Below are positions 1-12,270 of a DNA stretch of 64,000 nucleotides, one piece after another. The DNA is from Amborella trichopoda (Eukaryota; Streptophyta; Magnoliopsida; Amborellales; Amborellaceae): the NCBI RefSeq assembly GCF_000471905.2, contig NW_006497735.1:739619-803618 (forward strand), written 5' to 3'. Position 1 is the stretch's first letter. The number at the start of each line of letters is the position of its first letter. A program made the translations under genes and the position numbers. Under the pieces are notes generated by a model. It had not been told where the DNA came from. It was given only the letters and a program-made list of their open reading frames with translations, and made no database searches.

Positions 1-128
1 TGGATCTTGATGTCGAAATGATCAATTTGAGGATATTTGGGCATCAAAACAACTTCTTTTAATAAAGTTTTTGAGATAGGCTCTAATTTGATTGTTTATA
101 ACCTCGGCTCTATATAAACTTTTTCCTT
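1..128 (+). mobile_element. MULE-like MITE (family M1), 3' part, cut by the window edge
   Basis: The segment matches the right two thirds of the elements at 10719-11112, 12271-12650 and 54807-55202. It contains the shared inner text around 'gatcaatttgaggatatt' and ends in the inverted terminal motif CTCTATATAAACTTTTTCC. Its left part lies outside the window. It has no coding capacity, so it would depend on a transposase made elsewhere. Confidence 0.75.
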
Positions 129-1310
129 AATATAATCTCATTTCGCTCGCACTATAAAGTGGCCTAAGGAGAAGACTTGTTTTGTTGTGTCGGTGGATAA
201 GCTTATTTCAGAATTAACTTTTTTTTCTTGTGAAAATTATCGCCAAAGGATGCTCCCATAGGATTATTATATAGGAGTATACTGTTCATATAATCTCTCG
301 GACTATATCATATTTTAGAATTTTTTTTTGTCAAAATTATTGGCTCCCATAGGATTATATCCAAGTATATTGTTCACATAATATATCGCACAATAACCCA
401 TCTAGGGGTAATTTTGGGAGCCCAAAGTTTGAGACTTCAAACTTTCTAACCCATGGACTAAACTCAATAAAAAGAAATCCACGTTGCGCTAACTAACAAT
501 AATGTCTCAAGATTGAATTGCGAACATCCATTTTTTTTTAAGAGCGAGATATAGTATTATAAACCACAAAATTCAAAATTTTTTTATGAAATAATTATTC
601 AGTGATTTTTAAGTGGTTCCCATCTTTAGAGATTGAAAGACAATAATAGGTGTATGTTCCTACAGGAGCATAATATAAGCACTAATAATTATTTTTCCAC
701 TAAAAAAATTAGTGCTTAAGTTTTTAAAAGCATATATCAATGGTGTACCAGCTTGAACGGGCTTATTTTCGTAGGTCCCTATCATTTTTACTTTTCGAGG
801 TCACTTGCTAGGCTAGGGGAGGTTACATCACTCGAATATGACGTATATAAATAAGTATAACATAAAAGAAAAGTATGCAAGGAGACCAATGGGGATGATA
901 ATTACTCTCCTTTATAACGTTTTAAATTAGGTAGTTGTGAATGTGTCATTGGTTAAATTTATATTAAAATAAAATAAAAAATTCAAATTTTAACGTACAT
1001 CTGAAAGCATCCAATTTGATAATTAGAGACCTCATTGTACCAAAGATCGACATAGCATACGACCCCATATAAAATTGGTCTTTAACCGAGGGAGCATACA
1101 CCACCTGCAGGAGCATAAAATCTTTTTCCGGCTTGTACGAAATTCCATATCCTCCGAAACTCATCTTAATTTCGCCGCAATAAACCCGAAACGTTGACTA
1201 TTCTACAGATCGCTAGTACGTGAGCAGAAGCCCATTCTATTATTTTGCCCCTGCTCGTGGTTTTACTATTTTGCCCCTGTCAGTATTTTTACCATTTTGC
1301 CCCTTGCAAG
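129..1310. other. Intergenic; one eroded M2 MITE and a short tandem motif
   Basis: No credible gene. Positions about 880-1110 resemble a worn copy of the M2 palindromic MITE (gaccaatg near the left, 'gacctcattgtaccaaag' near the right). At about 1238-1302 the phrase ATTTTGCCCCT occurs three times at roughly 25-30 bp spacing, just upstream of the candidate start at 1311. The rest is A+T-rich with poly-T tracts. Confidence 0.6.
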
Positions 1311-2353
1311 ATGTATGCTCCCTATGATGAGCACGTGCAGCGTCGCCATGAGGAGAAAGGCCGCCTCCATACCTGGTCAGTGTATTCTTCTTAAAAAAAA
1401 TATATTTATATTTATTTTCTTCTATTTATTTATTTTTGGGGAATTTTTTTCTATTTATTTGCTATATATGTATGTGGTTTTTCTTATCTTAAAACTTTTG
1501 AGAGATGTTTTGATTTTGTGATGTTTGTGGGTTATTCTGTTCTCTCTTTATGTGGGGTATTTCAGGTTTCCCTAAATTTTATTTGAATTCCCTGATAATT
1601 GTAGTTTTACCACATTATTCCCTTTTGTCGCGCTACTTCAAATTTACTGATTTAATTTATCTTGATTGTAACTTGTGCATTTTCTAAATAAAAAATTTAT
1701 AGAAAGTCTTCAATCATAGATCTAAAAGTATATTATTTATATAATTTATGTAGTTTGGTGATTTTTAATTCATTGCTTTTTTTTAGATTATTTCTATGTC
1801 TAAATCAAAAATTTTCAATAATCGATTTTTGTTAGATTTTTATAGACAATAGTTTCTTTTTTTTTTTTTTTTTCTTTTAACAAATTTGTTTGAGTTTTTA
1901 GCTTGTTATATCCTGTACAGGCCCGGTTAGTCAGACAGCTCGGGGCAGGGCCGAGTCCAATGCCCGAACCGAGTTTGAAAACATTGCTAATTCATGTGAA
2001 TTTCCCTCGCTTCCTTATTTTCTATCATTTTAACGTCATTAAAAAAGAGACAAAAAATTGGTGCACACTTAATGAACAAGAAAATTAGAGTTAAGTTTGA
2101 ATTTTTTTTAGAAAATTAGGGGGTTATTAGCTACAATTTTTCATTAGCTTTTTATTCAGGCTATTAGGATTCTTTTCTTGTAGTGTATGCGGGTTATTTT
2201 GGAGTTTTTTATTCGGATATTCCAAAATTTGCTGTAATTATTTGACTTATTGATTTCTCTTCTTTTTGGTTGCAGTCTTTTTGCACGGTGCTCTGCTTTT
2301 GCTATCGCGAGACATGTCAATGCTGCCTTGATGTCCTCATTAGCTGCCGCTAG
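1311..2353 (+). CDS. Candidate small spliced gene of unknown function (two exons seen)
   Basis: Two GC-richer islands stand out in A+T-rich sequence. The first starts with ATG at 1311 and runs open to 1375, followed by GTCAGT, a good donor. The second starts at 2276 after a strong polypyrimidine tract and TGCAG, and ends at 2353 before GT. The phases agree (65 bp, then 78 bp), giving about 47 residues; the second exon encodes an Ala-rich, mildly hydrophobic stretch (ARCSAFAIARHVNAA). No stop-containing last exon was found and I recognise no family. The second island is also open on the opposite strand, but poly-A there makes an acceptor unlikely. It could be a non-coding transcript or a decayed gene. 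Confidence 0.28.
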
Positions 2354-2656
2354 GTTTTTTTTTTTTTTTTTTCTTTTTTTTAGATTATTGGAAAATATAA
2401 TAAGGGATTTGTATACTATTTTAAGAATGAATTTTCTGTGAGATCATGAGCTTGGAATGTGATCGGACCTGTATATATGAATCCGCTAAACACTAAGTTA
2501 AAAAAATTTGCCTTTAAAAAATGCATCCACTAAAAACTAAGTGAAAAGATAGAGAAAGAGTGTACTTTCTGCCACTGTGTAAGAGAGAGTGTTTCTTATT
2601 CTCTCCATAATAAGCAGCAGCAGCAGCCAAATTGAATTGGGTGAAACAACAAAGTT

Positions 2657-5600
2657 ATGCCAAATTTGTCTCCACTTAAGAAGGTCAGTGGTTCTCAAAT
2701 CTCTTTTCATCAACTCCTCTTTCATCATCTTTGCTCCTCCTCCTCCTCTCCTCTTCACCTTGGTTCTCACAGAATACAGACCGGCCCACAAAGAAATTAT
2801 TGGGGTTTCTCTTCTCCATTTTTGCAACACCATCTCCATCATTTTACAAGCTTCGGAGGAGATTCCAGTTGCTTCTATTCTGACAAGGTTGTTGCGAAGC
2901 CCTCGAATTCTCTACAAGACCTTCTCAAGCTCTTCAATTGCTCACCTGAAACAATCCGCAGGTTCTGGCGGCAGGCCTCGAGGCTGGAACCTGATGATGT
3001 CCTTAACCTCCTCTTACTTCTGCAATCCCAGAAAACAATCCCATATGCAGCCACTCTGTCGTGGAAGCTGTTCAATTGGGCCTCAAGCCAATTTCATTTC
3101 TGTCATCTTCCTCAATCATATATGATTTTGTTATCTATGCTTGTCGAAGCGGGGTTTATGAAAGAAGCAGAATCCATACTTCAGTCCATGGAAGATATCG
3201 GGGTCCTGCCGAATGTGGGAGCTTTCGATATGTTCATAGAAGGGTACGTTAAGTCTGGAAATTTGGAGAGTGCCATGATGATGTATGATAGAGCCAGAGG
3301 TCGAGGTTTGATCATCTCTTCAGCCTGTGGTAGGGGTCTTCTCCATTTTTTGATCAAAAGGAACCAAACCCAATTGGCATTTGATGTTTATTTGGATATG
3401 ATGAAAGCTAGTATGGATACAGATGTTCATGCGTTGGAGATGCTTGTTGCATTGCTATGCAAGGACAAAAGGGTTGGAGAAGCTCGAAATCTTCTTGAGC
3501 GAGCATCTCATTTGGGTCTCAAGTGGAGCCAAATGGTTATAAACAGGATTGCTAATGCCTATCATGAAGGGCATGATTTTCACAAGCTTTTGTGTTTCTT
3601 GAATGAATTGGAATGTGCACCAGATGCTCTTGTTTGTAACAAGATCATAACTTTTATTTGCAGAGAAGGGGGCACGAGAGAAGCCTGGTTATTGGTGAAT
3701 AGGTTGGAGGATATAGGTTTTAAGCCCGATGAAGTAACCTTTGAAATCCTTATAATTTGTGGCTGTAGAGAAGGCAATCTTAGAGGTGCACTCATGTTTT
3801 TGTCTGAGCTTTTCTCTAGAGGATTGAAACCTGATTTCTACACTTACAATGCTATCATAGCTGGGGTGTTTAAAGAGAGAATGGGGCATCATGCCAAAGA
3901 AGTCCTTTACGATATGATCGAACGAGGGATTACCCCTAATTTATCTACTTTTAGGATTTTGTTGGCTGGCTATTGTAAAGAGGCCAAGTTTGAAGAAGCC
4001 AAGGAAATTGTGAGGGAGATGGTCACCCATGGTTGTATTTCACCACCCTTGGTTTCTGAGGATCCTTTAGTGAGGGCCTTTGCCATCTTGGGTCTTGATC
4101 CTTTGAATGTCAAAATTAAGAGGGACAACACTTTAGGGCTTCTCAAAACCGAATTCTTTGATACTTTGGGTAATGGACTGTACTTGGACACAAACATTCA
4201 AGAGTATGAGAGTACTCTAATGGGTATCTTGGATGAAGCAATGATGTTTCCCAACTTCTCTCTTTCCATAGTGAGAGAATGTAGTGTAGGTCATCTTGAA
4301 GCTGCTTTGAAACTGAAGGATGCAATGGTTCAAATGGGTTTGAGTCCCTCTGCAATTGCCTGGTCTGAAATAGTTAAGGGCCTCTGTGCTGGAGGTTATG
4401 TGGAGAAAGCTCTTGATGTCATAGAGGAAACACCCGAACTTGGTAAACTATTGGACCAAGAAGCAATGATTGTCCTGATCCAAACTTTTTTTGAGAGAAA
4501 AATGTCATCAAGGATCAGGCCATTTTTGAATGATGTTATGCAGAGAGAGCTTCCCATAATGAATGATTTATATACAACTTTACTTATAGGTTTATGTGAG
4601 GAAGGGAGCATAAAAGAACTTGATGAGTATTGGGCCATTGCTAGAAGGAAAGGGTGGTTACCCGGCTTAAACAATTGTAAGACACTTGCGGCCTGTCTAT
4701 GCAGAGAAGGAATGCTCGGGAAAGTGATGGAACTTGTTGAAATAATGATATCGAATGGCAATCACTCAAGCTCTAAGATGTGCAACCTCATTCTTGAAGA
4801 ACTTTGCTGCAATGGTTTCGCACAAGTTGGGTATGATTTGGTGCATCAAGTTCATAGAAGTAGTCTGACTTTGGATCATGAAGCCTATAAACATCTCTTA
4901 ATGGGGTTTTGTAAAGAAAAGAAGTTTTCTGAAGCCATATACATTCTTGACATATTGTTGGAGAAGAAAATAGCCTTATGTTTTGATGCATACAAAGTAG
5001 TGGTACCTTGTTTGTTTAGGTGGAACAAACTGGAGGAAGCTCTAAAGATACATGAAATATCCATCAATAAACAGCTTGGGGCAACTGTGGAAGTCTATAA
5101 CATTCTTGTTATCGGGTTATGTGAGGCCGGGAAGGTCTGTGAGGCAACAAAGCAATTGCAAGGTTTGTTGTCTAAGGGCTTCTTTCCAGATAAAGATACA
5201 CTCGATGCCATTCTTCAAGGCTATTGTAAAGAAGCCAACATAACCAGCGCAATGTTGCTTCTATGTATCATGTTAAAGAAGAATTTATGCCCTTCTATCT
5301 CAAGTTATAGGCAATTAGTACGTCAACTATGTACAAAAAGCATGTTATGTCATGCTTTGAGGCTGGAAGAGCTCATAATGTTCAGTGAAACAGAGAATCA
5401 TCTGAGTGTTCATTGCAATATTCTACTCTTCCATCTATCTCACATGGTAGACAGCTTGCTACTATCAGGAGTTGTAAACAAAATGAGGAGTAATGGCTTC
5501 GTGGTTGATCAGTTTACGTGCAATCTGCTGATTGCTAGCCATTGTAAATGCAAGAATATCTCTAAATCATTGCAAATATTAAAGCTCATGCTTCAAAATA

Positions 5601-6376
5601 ATCTTCAACCAAGCATACGTAGCTTCAACATTGTTATTAGTTGTCTTTGTAGGCAAGGTTCCCTTGGTGAAGGACTGGAATTGAGCAGCATAATGGAATC
5701 GAAAGGTTGGGTGTTTGGTTCCATGGTCCAAAGTTCTTTGGTTGAGGGCCTTCTCTTGGCTGGTAGAATTGAGGAAGCTGAAGCTTTTCTAAGTCGGATT
5801 GAACAGAAAGGTTTAGTTTCTTGTAATGTTGGCTATGACTTCCTGATCAAGAGATTGTGCAATTATGATAGGGTGAATAAAGCTATCAATCTTCTCAATG
5901 TAATGCTTAAGAAAGGGAGCATTCCAAGTGATACCAGTTACAATTCAATCATCCATGCATTGTGTGTCCGAAAAGAATTCGATGAAGCTCTTGACTTCCA
6001 TGCGGAAATGCTTCATAAGAATCTTGAACCCAGCATGGAGGCATGTGAGGCATTGATTTTTGGTCTTTGTGGTGATGGAAGAACAGAGGAAGCAAAAAGG
6101 CAATTGGATGATATGTTGCGAAGAGGTCAGATCCCTACAAGTATCATGTACCAAACTGTGGTTGATACGTATTACCAAGCAAACAATGTTAAGGGAGCAT
6201 CACAAGTACTGAGAGATATGCAACATTGTGGTTATGTGCCTGATTTCAAAACTCATTGGTCTCTCATAAGCAATTTAAGCAACGATGACAAGGAAAGTAA
6301 TAATAAGGGCTTCTTATCTCGACTTCTTTCACAAAGTGGTTTCCTTTCAAAGGACTCTTCTTTGGGGCGTGGATGA
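2657..6376 (+). CDS. P-class pentatricopeptide repeat protein, mitochondrial type (At5g15280-like)
   Basis: A single uninterrupted 1239-residue frame, far longer than chance. P-class PPR proteins bind organellar RNA, one base per roughly 35-residue repeat, and act in its processing, stabilisation or translation. The first 80 or so residues are Ser/His/Leu-rich with basic residues and few acidic ones, fitting a mitochondrial transit peptide. From about residue 130 onward, tandem PPR motifs fill the protein, with recurring patterns such as YNILVIGLCEAGKVCEA and FNIVISCLCRQGSLGEGLEL. The C-terminus ends in repeats and a short Ser/Lys-rich tail, with no E, DYW or SMR domain. Length and repeat order match, from memory, Arabidopsis At5g15280 (about 1230 residues). 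Lack of introns is usual for this family. I chose ATG 2657 because the frame opens there and leads into the transit-like region. No inactivating change was seen. Confidence 0.95.
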   Translation: MPNLSPLKKVSGSQISFHQLLFHHLCSSSSSPLHLGSHRIQTGPQRNYWGFSSPFLQHHLHHFTSFGGDSSCFYSDKVVAKPSNSLQDLLKLFNCSPETIRRFWRQASRLEPDDVLNLLLLLQSQKTIPYAATLSWKLFNWASSQFHFCHLPQSYMILLSMLVEAGFMKEAESILQSMEDIGVLPNVGAFDMFIEGYVKSGNLESAMMMYDRARGRGLIISSACGRGLLHFLIKRNQTQLAFDVYLDMMKASMDTDVHALEMLVALLCKDKRVGEARNLLERASHLGLKWSQMVINRIANAYHEGHDFHKLLCFLNELECAPDALVCNKIITFICREGGTREAWLLVNRLEDIGFKPDEVTFEILIICGCREGNLRGALMFLSELFSRGLKPDFYTYNAIIAGVFKERMGHHAKEVLYDMIERGITPNLSTFRILLAGYCKEAKFEEAKEIVREMVTHGCISPPLVSEDPLVRAFAILGLDPLNVKIKRDNTLGLLKTEFFDTLGNGLYLDTNIQEYESTLMGILDEAMMFPNFSLSIVRECSVGHLEAALKLKDAMVQMGLSPSAIAWSEIVKGLCAGGYVEKALDVIEETPELGKLLDQEAMIVLIQTFFERKMSSRIRPFLNDVMQRELPIMNDLYTTLLIGLCEEGSIKELDEYWAIARRKGWLPGLNNCKTLAACLCREGMLGKVMELVEIMISNGNHSSSKMCNLILEELCCNGFAQVGYDLVHQVHRSSLTLDHEAYKHLLMGFCKEKKFSEAIYILDILLEKKIALCFDAYKVVVPCLFRWNKLEEALKIHEISINKQLGATVEVYNILVIGLCEAGKVCEATKQLQGLLSKGFFPDKDTLDAILQGYCKEANITSAMLLLCIMLKKNLCPSISSYRQLVRQLCTKSMLCHALRLEELIMFSETENHLSVHCNILLFHLSHMVDSLLLSGVVNKMRSNGFVVDQFTCNLLIASHCKCKNISKSLQILKLMLQNNLQPSIRSFNIVISCLCRQGSLGEGLELSSIMESKGWVFGSMVQSSLVEGLLLAGRIEEAEAFLSRIEQKGLVSCNVGYDFLIKRLCNYDRVNKAINLLNVMLKKGSIPSDTSYNSIIHALCVRKEFDEALDFHAEMLHKNLEPSMEACEALIFGLCGDGRTEEAKRQLDDMLRRGQIPTSIMYQTVVDTYYQANNVKGASQVLRDMQHCGYVPDFKTHWSLISNLSNDDKESNNKGFLSRLLSQSGFLSKDSSLGRG

Positions 6377-9300
6377 GCTCTTGAGGTCATATGTAGTTTT
6401 CAAATGATGAGCCTCCTCAATTCTATGCATCTGTTTTCTGCGTTCTTCATATTAAAACCTTGGGACATTTCCTGCACATGTGAGTAATTACTGGGTTCCT
6501 CTAGGTATACGAATTCTTTCTTGATAGGTAGTTGTTTTTAATTTTCATTTCATATTCTTTGGAAAATGAAAAGATATCTGCTTGTGTATGATGTTTCGAA
6601 TTTTGGGAAAACGTTGGCTCTAATTTGGTTTGAATTTTGGGAAATGTTGACCATAATTTGGTTTTGGAGTATAGTTTTGGGATCCATTTTTAGTATTTGT
6701 AGCCCAAATTGGCTGAGATATGCACATTTTAGAAAGAGAAATTCAGCTGTTTCCAACTAGATTTCAAGGTTATTTTCTTAATGCATATTATGACATTGCA
6801 TGATTTTCGAAACTTGCATCCAAAGTTCTGCTGAAATTTACATTAGAAAGCGGGGTACTTTTCGAAACTTCTCTAGTTATCTTTTTTTTTTATTTTACTT
6901 TTACTCGGAGAGAATTTTGGCCATATTTCTGCCAGACATCAGAAACTATGATTTTTTTTTTCATTGTATTGAAACTTTAATTCAAGAAGTAGGCCTCTTA
7001 TTTGTAGTGGCACATTCTCTATGTATATTTTCTGTCCTTGTGGTTAGTCTTGCTCTGAGAGTCCGAAGGGCAACAAACTTGGATTTGTTTTAATTTATTT
7101 TGTTCCTTGGCAACCTCTTCTTATAGTGTTGACATCTTATTTTCAGCTGTTTGAAAGTCTTTAATATTTTTAAATTTCATAGTTACGATTTGTAAATTAC
7201 ATTAATAAGCTTGCATGTACTTGAAATCTGGATCAAGGGGTGGGCAGGTATGTTGTGAGGAAAAGGCCACTTCTCTGCAGAGCAACTTGATGCACTTTAT
7301 CCAAATGTATCTTTGGATGCATTTTAATAATTTCCTTTTCTATGATTTCAAACTATTTGTTTATTGGTATGACAATCTTCTATAGTTGTAAAAACTGCCA
7401 ATCGGTTAAAATCTATCGTGCATGGGATTTTAAGCATGGGCTTGATTGGTTCCGGCATTGAGATTGCAAAACTATGTCCTAGGTTCTAATCCCACCATTG
7501 ACCTGCCCAAAAACGTAATCTGTTATGTATGCCCAAAACAACATTTAATTATGAAGTATGCTTTGCTTGTCGTCTTACAAACGATCTCAATATAAGGTGT
7601 TTTTGTCTTTTATTTTGATAGTCATTGATAATGTGTACTTTTGAGAGCAAATTGCATGCATGTGGAATCATTTATATTCACCGAGTACATTCAAGGAATT
7701 ATGAGATGAATACCAGATATCACTGGTTAAAACTGTCTCGCTTGCTTTTTTGTTTTTTTTTTAACATAAATGTCTCACTTGTTTTCTGTTCACAGAATAT
7801 TGACTTCCTAATGCATGGGCAATGACATATAACATAGGAGCGCTTGCTTTACGGGGATGTGGCCAATGGAGTATGTGAAGCATAGCCTCCATGGTGTTCC
7901 ATTTTCGAATAAATATCTCGGTACTCAGGTGCTTCAATTTACACCCTTCAAATGAGATATCTGTACAGCTAAAGGAGTTGCAAAAATTTATGTCAATTAA
8001 AAAATGAAAAAGAGAAAGGAACTATTAAATTCCTTAAACAAGTATAGTCCTAGGTCTGGATACACGAACTAAAATAAATTTTTTTTTTCTGGTGTATCTA
8101 TTGGGAATTGTTGTTTTACTTTTCTGATATATTTCTGAATGTCTAGTTTGTCTTCACTTTCATAAATTTTTTTGTGGAGTTTCCAAACGAAAAATTGTAT
8201 GAATTATTTTTTGATTCTTGCCTTCTTGGTGTCTTCTAATATTGCTTCCATCATTATTCCTTATCAAAATATGTGTTTGTAATAGATCATGGGACTTGGT
8301 CCATGTTCACCTGTGGTCTTCTCATCTTGCCTTTTCTGCTCTATTCCCTGTCAATCGACATGATGAAGTATGTTAGACGTGCAGCAATTCTCAGTCTTGG
8401 GATAGTGATATCTACATACTTTGGGCAAGAAAACTGAGTGGATTAGAGAACAAAGGGCCCAAATCATTGATGTCAAATGTGGCTAGATTTTATCTGCATG
8501 GGTTAGAGGATGAACTCTAGGACATGCTATTTGGCCCCACCAAACATTTTGTGCCAACCATTTTCCTATGATATGATATTCTATGTACTGCCACAAGAGT
8601 AAAAAGTTATTACTTTTAATTTAATGTGTGCTTGTAGTTCTCTGGGCCAATTTTTCTCCTTTTCCTGTTCCTGTTCTAGCTCATAATCATCACAATCAGT
8701 ATCAATGTCACTCTACATTTGGTTTTTTTATTTCTGTCCTTCTACATTTGTTATTTTCTGCAACTAAAAATAAATAATAAAATGACAGGTCAGCTTGTTT
8801 GTGGTTTTGGAACAAACTTACAGGGTTCGAGCCATGACCTCCCTCACCTAGACTAAAATTGTCAGACTTCATGAAGTTTTACAAAGTTTCAAATGTATTT
8901 GTTACGTATATAAATAAAATGCATTTGTCTTTTTTTGAAGGTAAGAAGATTCTCCACAAGCAATGTCTCGTATGGAGTCCTTGATTGCTGGACAGTTCAG
9001 GAGAAACATATATATCCTTTCTCTTCGAACCACCTTGGAATGAGATAGCCAGGGCATACTTCTAAAAGGCAAGTATAAACCTACTAGTTTTCTCATATTC
9101 ATTAAGAATGAGGGGCTACATATCAAAATGATCAACTCGTTTTCTAGTCTGCATGCTTGTAGTCATTCTCTGTTAACTCTGATATTTTCCTTGAGAGTTA
9201 AAGATTTAATATAATATGATTTACGAGTTTATGCTCTGTAGTTTCCTGGGATGCTGGTGGATAATAATGCTTTAATTAGTTGTGAAACTAGAAAACTGCT

Positions 9301-9750
9301 TTGAGTAATGATGCTGCCAGACCTAGAAGTGTTCAAAACCTTATTTCTGGGGTCTGCTTTGAATCGAATGCCCCAAATTGCATTACCCCATGTTTGAGAT
9401 TATTCAATGAGTTTCTTGCTTTGAATGATCTCATAGATATTCCAATCCTTGGTGCATAGCATAGATGGTTCTATGCCCCACAGCCTGCGCACCAATGGTG
9501 GTTCTTTTCATTGCTGTATACGTAGTAGTAATACAAGGGATAAGGAGTACCACTCATTGTCAATACCTGTAAACAGTTTCCAATCTATCATTTTCATGTA
9601 TTATACAGTTTCCTATCATGATATATTCTCCCTTACAGTTTCCATTGTCAGTTGTGTATGATTTTCTTATAGAAAAGAACATCAAATATAACAATGTAGA
9701 CTTTCCCAAGATAAATATTTAGGTCGCAGTGTATTCATATTGTTTCCGGA
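6377..9750. other. Intergenic after the PPR gene
   Basis: The first several hundred bases probably include the PPR 3' UTR. Short frames such as 6800-7093 and 8902-9135 show no recognisable domain. The only structured items I can name are a tRNA-like SINE near 7432-7510 and scattered poly-T tracts. No gene is supported. Confidence 0.6.
7432..7510 (+). mobile_element. tRNA-derived SINE head
   Basis: An A-box-like stretch (CTTGATTGGTTCCGGCATTG, from 7441) is followed about 40 bp later by a B-box (AGGTTCTAATCCC, from 7481). That is the spacing of an internal RNA polymerase III promoter. There is no convincing cloverleaf, so this is a SINE and not a tRNA gene. Confidence 0.5.
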
Positions 9751-9985
9751 AGGGAAACTATAGAATGAGACCGTTTACCTTTGGTACAAGGTGGTCATAT
9801 TAATTTTGACCATTGGATGTGAAATTGCATGGCTGCAATTATTCCATTGATGAAGCTCAAACTTCAAAGGAAATTTTTTCGAACTTTGTGATACATCTAA
9901 ACTAACAAATTTTATATCGGATGGTTGTAAGTAATTGTGACCACCTTGTATCAAAGATAAATGACCTCATTGTATACAATCCTTT
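9751..9985 (+). mobile_element. Palindromic MITE, family M2
   Basis: The left end reads AATGAGACCGTTTACCTTTG and the right end is its near inverse (AAAGATAAATGACCTCATTG, then TATACAATCC), so the element folds back at its ends. The interior (TTTTGACCATTGGATGTGAA) is shared with the copy at 14458-14695. It is non-coding. Confidence 0.8.
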
Positions 9986-10030
9986 CCATGAATGTCACTC
10001 TTTCTATTAGTCTCTAGCTTTAAAGAAAAG

Positions 10031-10312
10031 AACAATTGTTTCATGCGGGCTGGACCGCATTTCTACAATTTGCGGTCCAGAAGTATAAAGCATCCATCTT
10101 AAAGATGGATGCAAATAGGTGGTCCATCTAAGAACAATTGTAACTAAGGTCCAAATGTTTCCTAATATAATTATTATTTCTAGTTTTCAATATCTATTTA
10201 TTTTTATATTCATGATCTCCATGTTATATAGTCTCTAAAAATTAGGATCAAATGATATTTAAAAAATATATTTATTGCCAAGCCTTCATTTGTGCTTGAC
10301 TGCATGCTAACC
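10031..10312 (+). mobile_element. Twin-hairpin element, family M3
   Basis: It begins with a 10-bp perfect stem, CTGGACCGCA/TGCGGTCCAG, whose loop contains TTTCTACAAT. A second 10-bp palindrome follows, CATCCATCTT/AAGATGGATG. An A+T-rich body leads to a degenerate right hairpin near 10286-10312. Related copies are at 13825-14125 and, inverted, at 45830-46092. It is non-coding. Confidence 0.7.
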
Positions 10313-10718
10313 AGGTCCTAAAGAAAATATCATTAGATCATTTAATTCTCATGCTGCAAACAATTTGGACCTGCAAAATTTAGGTTTGAATCATGTTGGT
10401 TTTGATGAAGGGCTGTATGATTTAGTGAACATGTGTGGTGTTCCATTTGTGTCTTTGGTCATGATTTTAGAGTACCAAAATTGTAGCTTCTAAAGCAGAA
10501 GTTAGCTTTATGGAAAAATGACAAATTTGAGAAAATTTTGCAGAAAAATTAATAATTTAGAATAAAGAAATTCAACTGATTAAACAATATCAAAATGGCC
10601 ATGACCAGTTGCTAATAGTAGAAAGAAAGGGGCTTTTGCTAATATAATTAAGAAAAGGAAAAAGGCTGGAAGAGATCCCAATTTATTTTTCAAATTCAAT
10701 AGAACCATTTTAAAAAAG

Positions 10719-11112
10719 GAAAAAATTTATATAGAGCCGAGGCGCTAAAATATCAAATTAGAGCGCACTTCAAAAATTTCATTAGAACAGGTTGTTTTGA
10801 TGCCCAAATATCCTCAAATTGATCATTTCGACATCAAGATGCATGGACATGAGAAAAAAATGGATTTCAAGTTTTGGAAATAGTCCATCTTATAATGCAT
10901 TTTTTGAACCGTCAATTTTCAAGATTTTTAAGTTTTCATAGATCTGCTCTATCTACACTATTTTTTAAGCTTGAAATTTTATAATTAGAGATGAAAATAT
11001 ATTTTAAGGCTATCACAAAGATTTCCAGTATTGAAACCATATTTCTGGACACTATTTGAAGGTGTGCTTTATTTTGATTGTTTAGACCCTCAGCTCAATA
11101 CAAACCGCACCC
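10719..11112 (+). mobile_element. MULE-like MITE, family M1
   Basis: The ends are inverted: GGAAAAAATTTATATAGAGC on the left, and AATACAAACCGCACCC on the right (inverse GGGTGCGGTTTGTATT). The flanks TTTTAAAAA and TTTCAAAAA look like a 9-bp target duplication with one mismatch. The interior matches the copies at 12271 and 54807. It is non-coding. Confidence 0.8.
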
Positions 11113-11540
11113 TTTCAAAAAATATATGATATAATATATTCAAATGGTGAGGAATGAACTAGAGTGTTAAAGAAAATTGAAACCATTATATTTAAATGGT
11201 GAGAGAAATAACTTTGGAAAATATGAAATAGCATAGGAATACATATGCCCCACACCAAAAGCTTTGTGTGGCTTTTGAGCATTATAATGATGACACTTAT
11301 ACACAAATAGTTCTTCAGAGCTACTTAGCTTTTATTCCTTTTATTTATATTTTTTAACATCAATATCATGAATAATGTTTTTTCTCAAACCCCTTGTTAA
11401 CATAGCATAAAAAAATAAAAAAATAAAAAAAAAACTTGTTTAGACTTCAGGTTTGGGAACTATGTTTCTAACATTTGGTTAAGAAACCTAGCAAGTTTGA
11501 TGGATGGTTCAGCATGTGCAAACCATGAAATCTTTTTCTT

Positions 11541-12050
11541 TGGGAAAACCTTTCTATATGGTATTAGGTATAGCAAAATTATATATGTCATTCCTCTTCT
11601 AGCCATTCGATCTAAATGGATGGTGGGGATGACTTCAATGACAATGTCAGGTCTGAACACTATTTTATTTTTCAGTTTTCTATAAATCATCTTAATATAA
11701 AATTTGGGGCATGCCTTCTTCTTATAGCGGCGCACCTTAAGAAAATGAAAAATTAATATTTAAAATAAATAAAATAATAAAAAACTCCTTAAAAGTTGTA
11801 GGGGTATTTTGATCATTTTATTTTGTTAGATTTCTCTTTTTTCCAAATTTGTTTTAATTGTTCCCCTATGAGAGGAGGACATACACTAAATTTGAAGTTC
11901 AGGCGATCTAAATAAAAATAAAATACTCTGAACTATCCTATAAAAATCAAATAGTTAGATGCTAACTCTGAAGCAGGCATCCATTCAGATCAAACAACTA
12001 AGAGAGGGATAACATATATAATTTTTCATGTGCCTAGAAATTCGCATTTT
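11541..12050 (+). mobile_element. Foldback element, family M4 (eroded copy)
   Basis: The left arm (GGGAAAACCTTTCTATATGG onward) and the right arm (ending AACATATATAATTTTTCATG, then TGCCTAG) are diverged inverse copies around the centre phrase GGGGTATTTTGATCATTTTA. The same layout is better preserved at 34057-34563. It is non-coding. Confidence 0.7.
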
Positions 12051-12270
12051 GTGAAACCTTAAATACAAAGTATTTCTTTTAGCTGAAGCGAGCCAAAGTG
12101 CTCTATCTTTTCAGACCCATAAATTGCTTATTAGTTTGGATAAGAGACTTTGGTTTAGAATTCCTTGGTTTAAATACTATATATATAGATTGCATAGTTG
12201 CAACTCATTTCCGTATGAAGGCACAAGGCCTAGATTTTGAATTGATAGCCATTTAAGTTGAATATATATA

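Noticed and set aside
2589-3125. 178-codon plus-strand frame overlapping the PPR start
   Set aside because: Out-of-frame shadow of the 5' end of the PPR coding region.
7432-7510. A true tRNA gene
   Set aside because: A and B boxes are present but no cloverleaf or anticodon arm can be drawn; fits a SINE head.
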